Assembly (NCBI GenBank): GCA_949752735.1
Contig: OX457053.1
Span: 8,937,991-9,001,990 of the forward strand
DNA length: 64,000 nt
Source of the DNA: Lumbricus terrestris
Taxonomy: Eukaryota > Annelida > Clitellata > Crassiclitellata > Lumbricidae
Direction of reading: 5' to 3'
The notes beneath the pieces are model-generated. The model was not told the DNA's origin and did no database searches. It saw only the letters and a program-made list of their open reading frames with translations. A program made the translations under genes and the position numbers. Of the stretch, positions 51,249-62,320 are shown piece by piece (within the stretch, counting starts at the first letter, position 1; the number at the start of each line of letters is the position of its first letter).

Positions 51249-54200
51249 ATGGCTATCGTCCGAACACTTCGAGCATTTGGAGGATTCCTTTGTGGGATAG
51301 TATTCGGATCAATTCTGACTTACTCCTGCTTCGTCACTCTGCATTCTACCAAGTCGCCGTTGAAGTGGACGTTTCTTCAAGATAACAAAAACAATTCGTC
51401 AAAGAATTCGTTTTCCCATCTGCAGGTGGCTCCACGTGAGGATGACATGTCGAGTTCAGAGGAAGTCACGTGGCCAGTTCAGGAAACTACTACCAACCGA
51501 AAGAGTAGGATACACGCCTACCATAAGTTTAATTTGATAATAATCTAAAGGAGCCAGCAATTAAGTCTGTTAATGCTGACAGATTGGTTGTTATGAGTTT
51601 GTTTGTTTGTTTGTATTTGTTTGTATGCGCACTTGTTATGGCGCCTCTTTCAGCCCTCAACCGCTACTCATAGGCGCTCCCAACTACAGCGCGGACACTG
51701 CATCGGAGTTTCACGCCGAAGCGCTGAGCAATTGCGAGTAAAGGACTTGCCCAAGGTCCCTACGCGGCGACTTGAGATGGATTCGAACCTCGTTGGTTGC
51801 AATATGCAATCTGCAACTTAACAAATAACGGTGAAAGATATATATTCCTCGCGTTAGATAATTAGGATAATATCCTAATATATTGGTGATGAGGATAATA
51901 TCCCAAGATTTTTATGTCTCTGTTGGCTGGCCATTTTTGCTTGTGAGTATTCGGTCTATTCAGTCTAATTTTTCTTCAATTTAGATTCTAACTTCATTGG
52001 CAATATTCAATATATGACATACCTGTTTAAAATCTTGAATTAAATGCCTTGTGTACGCGTGGATGATATATCTGCTTTTTTTTGGTTGTTCTATAAAGTA
52101 TTCGCTTAACTCATTTTGAAGGTGATTACAGGCCTACAGGTAGACTGAGGTATCCAGATATGTGAACATTGTCGCTGCCTTTTTTAGACGAAGATGACAC
52201 TGAGGCAACGAGACTGAAGAATAAAGTTCGAGTGCTTTGTTGGGTGATGACCAGCCCTGAGAACATTGCGCTTAGAGCGGTTCACGTGAGCGCCACCTGG
52301 GGTCGGCACTGCAACATTCTTCTCTTCATGAGCTCAACAGCCAAGGAACCAGTCGACAAAAACCTCTTGCTGCCCATCGTCGAGTTGAACGTTCCTGAGG
52401 GTCGCGATAATCTCTACGAGAAAACAAAGGCGGCGTTCAAGTACGTCCACAAACATCACTTTCGCGACGCAGACTGGTTCCTGAAAGCAGACGACGACAC
52501 TTTCGTAGTCGTCGAAAACCTACGTTACCTTCTGAAGGACAAACTCCCAAGCGTTCCAGCTTACCTGGGAAGACGCTTCAAAGGTTACGCGGACCAGGGT
52601 TACATGAGCGGGGGAGCGGGGTACGTTCTGAGCCGCGCTGCCCTGAGGAGGTTCGTTGGGGCCCTGCAAAAACAACCAGACTTATGTGAAGGTGATTTCC
52701 ATGGCGTGGAGGACGTTCTAATTGGAATGTGCATGGAAAAATGCGGCGTGAAAGCGATAGATACGCGCGATGACCTTGGTCGGCAAAGGTTCCATCCTCT
52801 ACCGCCTTGTGATCATCTTAGGGTGGACTACCTGCCAAAAAGTTTCTGGCTTTATGATGTGGATTACTATCCCGTCATGATGGTGAGTTTTGCACCAATT
52901 ATACTTCAATAATTGTTTAGCCTACCGATGACAGAGTTTAGAAGAATAATAATAACAACTTGTAGGCTACCGTGGTTAGTTTTTGCCTCACAGATTTTTA
53001 GAGACTCCACAATGATGCATGGGACTGTTAATTATTACTTGCCAAGCGTCAGTAATTGAACAAGCCTTACACAATTTGAACTAAGCATAGTAGTATTTTA
53101 TTATATCTATGTGTAAGACACATAAAACGCACAAATTAATATTATATCAATTATTATAGGCCTAATAATCAGCTGGACAACCCGTCCAGGTAAGAGATAC
53201 AAGTGAAGGTCCAAGTCGGAGAGATCAGAGCGAAGCCGAGGAGCTGGTCGCCCATGCGGACAAACGTGTAGGACAAATTCGTATTAATTTTTTGGTGCAA
53301 TTATATGGTAGACCTGCATGAACAGCTTGTGGTAATTATTAATCATTCTTCCTATATCGCATGCAATCTGGATGAGTAGGCCTTTAATATTAAATCTACT
53401 GGCTTTTATATTATTAATTATGGTAATACTCGACACAAGTATTTTGTCTGAGAACTTCGGCTTTGTCGTATAGCTTTGATAAAATTAATTGGGTTTCCCA
53501 TCACCTATATCGTTATAGACGGGCCAGAAGAAAGCTCTCGCTATCGCAGCCGTGGTCGCAAGTCCAAATCAGTGGCCCGTATACGGATGTTGGCTGCTAT
53601 AGTAAATCTCATGTCAAAACGCCTGCATGATCACGAATGGTTCGTTGCATCAGACCATAGATATTCACGTGTTATACACATATTTTATTATATCCATAGG
53701 GCCTCTACTAACTGGGGTACTCGGCGTTGCCTGGAAAATTCGGGGTTTTGCCCATCCTTCCACCTCGCCTCCACTCCTCTGGGGTAGCCGGCGTTGCCCG
53801 AGAAATTTCGATTTCTCGCCCCTCGCCAGCCCTTCGCCTCACCACGCAGTTACTCCACTAACGCCCTAACCGCTTTGCCCTGCCCACACAACCCCCAACC
53901 CCTTTGGGGGCCAATTGGCGTTGTCCGGGAAATTTTACTTCTTCACCCATGCTCCACATATTTTATTATATCTATGTGTCAGACAAATAAAACTCACAAA
54001 TAAATATATCAATAATTATTAGGCCTATAATAAGGTCCAAGGCCGTAGCTAGGGGGGTGTTTTGGGTGTTTGAACACCCCCCGAAATGAAAAAAAAACGT
54101 AAAAATTAAATAATGCATTTACGCAAAAAACAGGATAAAATCGCGATTTATGAAGACAAAAATCGTTAAATTAGATCGTTTTACGCCGTGCTGAAGGTTT

Positions 54201-54812
54201 TTCGGGCGAAAAATCCTAAAAGGTCAACTAAAACAAAGGTCGTCAGAAATTTTCTGGAAAACACCCCCCGAAATAAAATCCTGGCTACGGCCTTGATAAG
54301 GTCTACAACCCGTCCAGAAAGGAAAGACAGTGAAGGTCCAAGTCGGAGAGATCAGAGCGAAGCCGAGGAGCTGGTCGACCATGCGGACAAACTTGTAGGA
54401 CAAATTTTGTATTAATTTTTTGGTGCGTGCATTGCTATGGAACTCCGCCACTGGTTGCACTGTGCCAGTGCCTGTTCCAAGCCTGGATAAAGGAAGAGGG
54501 CGTCGCTAATGGTCTTTGTTACCACACAGTGACGTTAAACTGCAAATACCACAACCACCACATTGCTATGGAATGCTCTACATAGTTAGCATTTCTTGAC
54601 TGCATTTTAGCCTACACTTGAAGTGAGTCACGTGTACAGTTCATTGGTTTTTTTCGTGCCTGTTGTTTCTGTAGGGACCGGATTGTTGTAGCGACAACAC
54701 AATCTCGTTCCATTACATTTCTGCTAACTTGATGCACCTGATGGAGTTTCTTGTCTACCGTATGAGGGCGTTTGGCATCAGTAGAAACTGCGACCTACTC
54801 GAGGACGAATGA
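51249..54812 (+). CDS. C1GALT1: Core-1 beta-1,3-galactosyltransferase-like paralogue B (intact DDD)
   Basis: Exons 51249-51504, 52188-52882 and 54675-54812 join in phases 1 and 0 to 362 residues plus TGA, almost the human length. Role as for paralogue A: transfer of Gal to GalNAc-Ser/Thr in the Golgi. Residues 10-29 are the signal anchor, followed by a Ser/Asn-rich stem with a possible glycosylation site NNSS. The catalytic domain has KVRVLCWVMTSPEN, WFLKADDDTF (Asp187-Asp189), LGRRFKGYADQGYMSGGAGY, GVEDVLIGMCMEKCGV and GPDCCSDNTISFHY. Every canonical motif is present. Intron positions and the 138-nt last exon match gene A, showing tandem duplication. CAG directly precedes the ATG, suggesting a 5' UTR intron. 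The exon 1 donor GTAGGA is weak but gives the right phase. Confidence 0.94.
51628..51800 (-). mobile_element. SINE copy in intron 1 of gene B, head missing
   Basis: Tail GGCGCCATAACAAGTGCGC and body CCTTGGGCAAGTCCTTTACT on the minus strand. It ends near the B box. Confidence 0.75.
53705..53955. repeat. Degenerate tandem repeat of about 70-110 bp
   Basis: GGGG(T/C)(A/C)... GGCGTTG(C/T)C(T/C)GGAAA recurs about three times (near 53715, 53780 and 53910). Confidence 0.6.
54038..54295. mobile_element. 258-bp hAT-type MITE, CAAGGCCGTAGC family
   Basis: CAAGGCCGTAGCTAGG ... CCTGGCTACGGCCTTG, exact 8-bp duplication ATAAGGTC at 54030-54037 and 54296-54303. Contains CTAAAACAAAGGTCGTCAG. Confidence 0.92.
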
Positions 54813-54974
54813 GTCGGAAAGACGGGGAAGATCTGGAATCGAGGATACAGCATAAAATCGTCTCAAAATTTATGTCGCTTTTGCTTGGCTGTTTTGGAGT
54901 TGAATGAATGATTGATTTGGTCGGCTGATTGATTGATTGACTGATTGAATAATTGACTGATTGATTGACTGATT

Positions 54975-55166
54975 CAGGGCTGTTTTAAGGAATTTTTAAA
55001 GCTGCACAGCCCCTTCTTTCCTTTCCCATCCTTCATGGTAAAAAACTTCCAATCGGAGGACAATGACCTTTTTTGCTAGTTTTAACTGTCCAGAAGTGCT
55101 TCTACATCTGCACAAATCCGTTTAGAACTGCACATTTTATATACAACTGCACGTTAAAAAGCCCTG
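54975..55166. mobile_element. 192-bp MITE, GTGCAGTTG family
   Basis: CAGGGCTGTTTTAAGG ... GCACGTTAAAAAGCCCTG; flanks GACTGATT and GACTGACT (7 of 8) inside GATT repeats. Confidence 0.82.
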
Positions 55167-56448
55167 GACTGACTGATTGATTGATTGATTAATTTGGTAT
55201 TATGGTTTCTCTCAACTTATTAAGTAACTTGAAGATTTCCTCGCATTAGATAATTAGGATAATATCCTGGTATATTCTTTTGATAATTAGAATAATATTC
55301 TAATTGCACATTGACCTTCAACTAAACAGAAAGCCCGAAAAATTGGCGAAAATTAAGCTTCAAATGGGAAATTTATTTAAAGACAATTTTTTGTCTCCCT
55401 GGTTAGCCTACTTCTGGAGACGATAAGTTATCGTTGTATAGCAGGAGAATTGTAGAAAAACAACTGGGGCGGAGGTCAGACCTTGATTTCTGTGAATTTT
55501 GGGTGTGCAATGAAGGCTTTACTCTGGTCCTAAGAAAAAGCAGGGGGTTGAAGAACCTGTCGACTCCACCTCGGCAATTCTCTCCTCTCTTTGTCTCCTG
55601 TGTCTTTGAAATATCATTGTTATCGTAATCTCGTGACTCTTCCTGTGGTGCCCAAAGAGCATAATGCGAAATAGGCCTAGTTGATTGATTTGATATATCT
55701 GGACATCGCAAGACTTAAATTTAACGGTACTCTGATACAGCGGGTAACTTAATTTTCTGTCAACCGAAAATTAGGCCTGTAACAGTAGGTCTATACCTGC
55801 AAATAGAATCCTTTCCTAATGAATGCTTAGACATAGCCTACGTACTTAGTGCGGCGTTGTTATCGTTCAAACTTAGATTTGGATTTCCGTCTGCTTTTTT
55901 CATTAGCAGAGTAGTAGAGCTCATGACTTTTGGCTTAATTTCAAGGTCAGCCGTGAGAAGGTATAATGCATGCTCAGCAATGTTAATGTATTTTGTGTAA
56001 AAAATGTCCTTATAGTTCATTACTTATTATTCGGAAGGCACTGCATCATTATGGGTAGTTTCTCGAAGGGGCGCTATATAAATGCTATGAATGAATGAAT
56101 GAATGAATAGGCTTATAAGCTTATAGATTGCTTATATACTGTACGGTACGTTTCCATCAATCGAGTCGGACAATCACAAACAAAGCATTTTAATCATTGC
56201 ATGTTTTAAGCTATTTGGACTGTTCTGAACAAACAGAATCTGCCGAGCACTAGACCCGCAACTTGTTTGATTTGTTCTTCTTTTCATTCGTTCATTTTGA
56301 AAGCCAGTGGTTCAATTTCTTATCCAATGGTAGGGCCTAAGCAAAGTAACGTAACATCTATCCAGTTCCATGTGGAACACAGGGAGGCGCTCATCTCCTT
56401 TTCAATGGCCTTGAGCCAGCAATGGACGAATCCCAAGGTCCTTGATAC
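55167..56448. other. Intergenic; dispersed repeat at 55990-56250
   Basis: No gene recognised. 55990-56250 repeats 50420-50640. A SINE/LINE-type tail (GGGGCGCTATATAAATGC then AATG repeats) lies at 56055-56108. ATAATTAGGATAATATCC motifs near 55250 match 51860. Confidence 0.5.
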
Positions 56449-56465
56449 GAGGCCAGTAGTTGTGA

Positions 56466-56518
56466 GACTGTCTGTATGAGGCCAGTGACGTCACGTGGCT
56501 GGCCTCATACAGACAGTC
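56466..56518. repeat. Subterminal hairpin enclosing CRE and E-box
   Basis: GACTGTCTGTATGAGGCCAG and its perfect inverse complement flank TGACGTCACGTGG, which holds a CRE (TGACGTCA) overlapping an E-box (CACGTG). Mirrored in the right repeat at 63838-63890. Confidence 0.9.
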
Positions 56519-56605
56519 CCACTGGATGTCCTCATTAGTATGCAGAGGACAGACAATGGCAAGCTCCGCCCCTAATTAATATTCATGCTGTGACGTCATT
56601 TGCTA

Positions 56606-56633
56606 GAACTTTCTGGACTATTCCAGAAGCTCC
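56606..56633. promoter_or_regulatory. Heat-shock-element array 1 (left)
   Basis: GAActTTCtgGACtaTTCcaGAA: five alternating triplets at exact 5-bp spacing with one mismatch (GAC). A TGACGTCA lies just outside, at 56591. Confidence 0.65.
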
Positions 56634-56782
56634 ATTGTTGTTTGTCCTTCTCTTTGTCCGTCTGCGTGTTTGTCTGTCTATATGTGTGCATGTTTGTGCC
56701 TGTCTGTGTGTATACCTAACTGGCTATAAGCAGCCTTTAATGACATACCTAATTAATATTCATGTTGTGACGTCATCTACGT

Positions 56783-56800
56783 GAACATTCTCGAAAATTC
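56783..56800. promoter_or_regulatory. Heat-shock-element array 2 (left)
   Basis: GAAcaTTCtcGAAaaTTC, four perfect alternating units, preceded by TGACGTCA at 56768. Confidence 0.7.
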
Positions 56801-57834
56801 CAGTAACTGTTTGTATGTCTGCCTGTACGCCTGGCTGTCTTTGGGCATGTTTGTGTCTGTCTGTGTGCATACCTAGATACTATCACGCTTTGCCTATTTG
56901 CATATTGACTATTGTCCTTTGCGTATGCGACTCTCATTATGCGTGTGAGAAGGCTATCAAACCATCCGTCCACGTCTCGCATTAATTTTAAAAAGAACTA
57001 AGAATTGACCAGCTTCACTCTCATAGTTCATTCTATATGTGCTGCATAATATTTTATTCACACTTGTCATAAGCAATAAATCAATACAATCAGCAGTGTT
57101 GTTTCTTAAAATTTATTCAGCGCTGAATCTTAAAAAGAGGAAACATTTACGGATCCCTCCTCGATTATATAGGAACTAGACTGGCAGTGCGACAGACACA
57201 TCTTTCTACGCAAGGCGCAACTAATAAACGCATTGGAGATATAAGGGTAAAATTTGGAACATATAGAAATTTAGAGTAAGGGCGCGAGCGCATACTCGGC
57301 GAATATCTGAGTTTGTACAGAGCATCGGGACAGCGACACCAGAAATCACGCAGCGTGACGGAACACGAGTCTGACAAAGCCGACCTCTGTGCCCTCCGGC
57401 GCTTCTGACCGACTCTGCATACACCTATTGTGTTAACAATGGACCGATCACGCGCGTCTTATACAAAGACCATAGGTCCTCTTTAAGCCCTCTGGGTATT
57501 TGCTCCACATGTGTATGTCATAATTAAATGTCAAACCGATGTTCATACATTTTAAATCACAACGTGCATGCATTTTAAACTATACTTTTTCTTTCCAATC
57601 CATTCTACAAAAAGCGAAAAGCGATACCCTCTCCTAATGCAGATTTGTGACTAGCACTATCAGTGTTTCTTATGGTGGAAGAAACTATTATATTATTCAG
57701 CATGGTTACTCGACCGACGCGATACGTTAATGAAGAAAGGTCTATGAATGACTTTATTTGCTGCGATAAGAATCTGTGCCGCGGGCCATCTTCGAGAAAA
57801 AGAAATATGCTAGAAGCAGCGAATTAAAAAGTTA

Positions 57835-58050
57835 GAAAAAAGCCAGATTTTCCACCTAGAAAAAGTCAGGTTTTCCACCTAGAAAAAAAAAAAAAAACCC
57901 AGAAAAACCCAAGATTTTCCACCTAGAAAAAAAACCCAGATTTTCCACCTAGAAAAAAAAACCCAGATTTTCCACCTAGAAAAAAAAAAACCTAGAAAAC
58001 CCAAAATTTTACATCTATAATTTTCCACTCAGAAAAAAAAACCAAGATTT
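57835..58050. repeat. Tandem repeat of about 35 bp
   Basis: About six units of TTTTCCACCTAGAAAAAAAA ... CCCAGA just inside the left terminal repeat. Confidence 0.9.
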
Positions 58051-61000
58051 TCTAAATTTTATCTTTTAATGCGTACAAGGATGAAGTTTGTTACAGCGTT
58101 GACGCCATCTGTTGTGTGTGCATTATTAAATGATCATAGCAGAACTTTGGTATGTTTTCGATCTCTAGCATTCAGATTCACGCATACAAATAACTACAAC
58201 ACTTTTCAAGTTCCAGAAACTTTATTCTTATGCTTTGGAAACGAAATTATAAATCAAATAATCGTTCAATCCAATATCAAAAGTTAACATGTTCGCTACA
58301 GCATTAATATTTCTACCTCTAGCTCTATGCAACGAATATAAAATACAGTAATGTCCACAAAATTTGCTAACTAAGCAAACTCACACATAAGGTGAACGTG
58401 GAGGATGCATTATTTGACAATCTCATACAAGACTATCATTCCACACCTCCCTCCATCCATTGGAGAGCGTATTACTTGCTATTTTCAGATCTTAACATTT
58501 AATCCTTCATTCTTTGATACACGAAATAGGCACTACTCGCATAAAAAATGTTGGAAACGCTAAGTTTTCTATCGCTGAATCCCTCTGAGAAGCAGAAACA
58601 ATGTTGTGTGAGAAGTGAATACATCACTTACACACATTTTCAGCTTCAATCATTTATTACTTAGACAGTAATGATAGGCGCTGCTCACTTTAAAATTTGT
58701 CGAACGCCAATTCTACATACATAGATGTACTATGTGAAGCAAGACCAGAGAGGCTTGAAATCTGAGGGCAGCGCTTATACGCAGCTTCAACCCTTCGCCT
58801 TCAACTCCTTTACTTGGCCAATAATGCTATATGACGCGTGCTTTAAAATTTGAGATACATGAATTTTATACACATAGAAACAATTTTGAGATGGGCAAAC
58901 AGTGACGCGGGACAGACGAATGCAGCATCATTTCCATCTTTTCTCATTCAACTCCACCATTCTTGTCTCAAAACAATAGACGTCATATAGTTTTAAATTT
59001 GTTGTGTCATCATTTTACAAATCTCGGAATACTTTGGCGAGCAGAAACAGTGGCAGTGTTGCATGAGAGTCGAATCAGTCACTTGGCAGAATGGATGATA
59101 GTGTATTTCGCCGCCATGCAGCATAAAACGAGTGACGTCATGGAATTACCCAATTCTAAAAATAGAATCATTGTAAATGTTCCTTTGCATGGAATGAGAA
59201 TATGCTGACATTGATTTAAACTAACAATATTGCCGATATAGCTTGAGCGTCGATTGCAGAGAGAGAGGAAGAGAGAGGCTTAGAAGCATTTGGTGGAAAG
59301 AGAGAGGAAGAGAGAGAGTCTTAGAAGCATTTGGTGTTACATTAGTTGAAGAGGACGTGCATACGACACACGAAGCCTTCATTCTTTGCGTCTTTGCACT
59401 TATTGAATGCAAATATTTGCAAAGATGTATGTGAACAAGATGCATATATTCCTATTTTACAGCATTTGCAAGTAACAAAATGGAATGACCATGACTGCAA
59501 TACATATCAGCTGAAGGAGTGGATATAACTCTTAGCTACACAGCTTGTCAATTTCTAAGAATCAAAGGTATATTCAGTGTCAAAAATAGACGAGTGAGAG
59601 ATGGAACGGCAGAAAAAGACTCATTTCATTTCACAGGATTTCTAAAATGTCAGTCTGAACAAGTACAGTCAGTGTTGATCGATTTATTTTGTGAAGCGAT
59701 TGAATGCAAGAAGCAAGGATGAAGTGAAGGAGAAGATGGCGGTGTGGGAGGGTGAAGGTATGAGTTTTAGATGTATGTGTTATTAGTTTCCAACTTATGT
59801 GATGTGAGTTTCGTTGAGATTGGCTTCACATAGACTGCAGAACTTAGCAGAACTTAGTAATTTTGAACACTACATTGGAGAATTCACAGAATGTAAGCTG
59901 AGTATTGTGAAACATGCATGTGCAAGGCAATGCTTGTACGCATTTTCTAACTGTGAAATGACAAATGTTGAAGAAACGTGCGTCACTTAAAGCCCTACTC
60001 TGTTTCCGTTACAATACTTTACATTACTTTGCATGGAATTGTAAATTTCGAAGGCTTGAAATGGTAAAGTATGCAACTCTTAGACACCACTTTTTATTTC
60101 TTTTAGTTTGACAGCATGGATGGCAGTTAAGCTGAGACATCGCTTTATGTAACAATGGCAGTTTGCTATAGTAAAGTGGCGTAGGAGGAGGGGAGGGGGT
60201 ATTCACATAGTGGAATGCACTGCTTGAAATGAAGATGCGCAAGTTTATTACACATAGGAAGCAGTATTCGTAAGTCGATCACAAGTTTAGCTGAGTCATC
60301 AGTTTGGGTAAAAAGTATGCGTTTGCATGAATAAAGAACCAAGATTAGAAGGTTAAGTGACGCGAAGCATAGCGTACTTTGAGCTAAATACACAACCTTG
60401 CAATCGCATGCGCTGCAACCTCAGCAGAAATTCTTGGGCCGTACGGCTAAAATTATAAGTTCTTCAAAAAAAAAATAAATTTTTTTTACCAGCCAAAGTG
60501 CGTGCGCGCTTGGAACTCCAGGGACGGGCGACAAGTTGGCCCGAGCGGCGCTAGTGGCGGCAGCGTTTCCTTCTCGGAGACGGCGACGGTTCTTGCTACA
60601 TAAAGTGATGACTCAGCTTAACTGTCACCCATGATGTCAAACTAGAAGAATTGAAAAGTGGTGTCTAAGAGTTGCATACTTTATCATTTCAGACCTTCGA
60701 AATTTACAATTCCATGCGAAGTAATGTAAAGTATTGTACCGGAAACCGAACAGAGTGTTAAGTGTTACCCGGTTCCTTTACATTTGACATAACAAATGCA
60801 TCTAAGCCCTTCTCTTCCTCTTTCTCTACATTCGCAACTCAAGCTATATAATGAATATTGTTACTTTAAATCAAACAATGACAGCATATTCACATTACAT
60901 ACAAATGATCATTTCCAATGTTTCTATTTTTAGAATTGATCACTTCCATGGCGTCACTCGTTTTAGACTATGTGGTAAAGAAATACACTAATACGCATTC

Positions 61001-61130
61001 TGCCAAGCGCCTTGTTCGCTTCTCATGCTGTTTCTGCACACCAAAGTATTGTGCTGTTTGCAAAAATGATGTTGCGCAATCTATGTGAAGCCAATTCCAA
61101 CGAATCTCGTATCCTATAAGGTGGAAAACT
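58051..61130. repeat. Interior of the 7.4-kb element with nested inverted repeats
   Basis: 59040-59250 pairs inversely with about 60830-61060 (TTAGACTATG/ACGTCA and GTCACTCGTTTTA contexts). 59990-60165 pairs with 60590-60770 (CTTTACATTACTT(T/C)GCATGG). 59805-59845 pairs with 61070-61110 (TTGGCTTCACATAGA). Open stretches of 60-80 codons (58069, 58963, 59243, 59519) show no known domain. Confidence 0.6.
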
Positions 61131-61149
61131 AGGAATTCGTACTTCTAAA

Positions 61150-61235
61150 CCTCAACTTCGCCGACTCCTCGTACAGCTCCTCCTCTTCCTCATCCTCCTC
61201 CTCCTCCACATCCTCCTCCTCCTTGTTTTTTGCAC
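61150..61235. repeat. (TCC)n microsatellite
   Basis: CTCCTCTTCCTCATCCTCCTCC-type repeat. Confidence 0.85.
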
Positions 61236-61559
61236 ACTGCCGCTTCACATAATAAGGCGAAGCACACTGTCTGTACTTGTTTGATCTGCCATATTGGGTA
61301 ATTCCATGACGTCACTCGTTTTAGATTGTGTGGTGATGAAATACACTAATGTTCATTCTGCCAAGTGTCTGTTTCGCCTCTCATGCTCGCCAAAGTAATA
61401 ACTTGTTTGAAAATGACATTAAGCAGCGTATTGGTCATGTACTCGTCTTTCACACATCACAAATCATGCTTGCCAAAGTACGCATATACCACACAAATTG
61501 GACGCATCAATTTTAAAGTATACTACATAAATTTCCTCAATTCTTGGCGTTTCAATGTT

Positions 61560-61560
61560 G

Positions 61561-61594
<34 letters not shown>

Positions 61595-61660
61595 CATGTA
61601 ATGAATGGTAAAATTGTTGCAATAATACAAATTTCCTCAATTCTTGGCGTTTCAGTGTTG

Positions 61661-61718
<58 letters not shown>

Positions 61719-61834
61719 CAAGTAAGCGAGTAAGCAGGTAAGGAATTGTAGAACTTGTGGCTATGCTTCACCTCGCTTAACCTTCCAACAACGAGCATGT
61801 ATTCAGTCAAACATATACTTTTTGCACAAATTGA

Positions 61835-61866
<32 letters not shown>

Positions 61867-61982
61867 CAAGTAAGCGAGTAAGCAGGTAAGGAATTGTAGA
61901 ACTTGTGGCTATGCTTCACCTCGCTTAACCTTCCAACAACGAGCATGTATTCAGTCAAACATATACTTTTTGCACAAATTGA

Positions 61983-62014
<32 letters not shown>

Positions 62015-62130
62015 CAAGTAAGCGAGTAAGCAGGTAAGGAATTGTAGAACTTGTGGTTATGCTTCACCTCGCTTAACCTTCCATCAACGAGCATGTATTC
62101 AGTCAAACATATACTTTTTGCACAAATTGA

Positions 62131-62182
<52 letters not shown>

Positions 62183-62320
62183 CAAGTAAGCAGGTAAGGA
62201 ATTGTAGAACTTGTGCGGTTGAGATGTTGAACCATGTAAGCATTAAGAGCAAGGAATGATAAAATTATGGTTTGAAAGTTAAAATGAGCGAGTTCAGTAA
62301 GTAAGTAAGTAAGTAAGTTT
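61560..62320. repeat. ~148-bp tandem units separated by (GTAA)n
   Basis: AGGAATTGTAGAACTTGTGG recurs at about 61741, 61889, 62037 and partly 62195. Each copy is followed by GCTTCACCTCGCTTAACC and ATATACTTTTTGCACAAATT, then GTAAGTAAGTAA runs. Confidence 0.92.

Larger units (their letters stand above)
53160..54425. repeat. Direct duplication inside intron 2 of gene B
   Basis: GTGAAGGTCCAAGTCGGAGA ... GAAGCCGAGGAGCTGGTCG ... GTAGGACAAATT occurs at about 53200-53310 and 54330-54425. The preceding TAATAAGG / ACCCGTCCAG context is shared too. In the second copy that context is split by the MITE at 54038-54295. Confidence 0.75.
56455..57686 (+). repeat. Left terminal inverted repeat
   Basis: 1232 bp, ending inward at CTTATGGTGGAAGAAACT. 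Contains a subterminal hairpin, three TGACGTCA sites, two heat-shock-element arrays and an open frame on the minus strand (57165-57377). Confidence 0.88.

Noticed and set aside
53476..53787. 103-codon frame in intron 2 of gene B with WFVASDH, vaguely like WFLKADD
   Set aside because: The surrounding residues do not align with the galactosyltransferase domain; treated as chance.
61560..62320. CRISPR-like regular repeats
   Set aside because: Units are microsatellite-spaced direct repeats in a eukaryotic mobile element; no spacers or cas genes.
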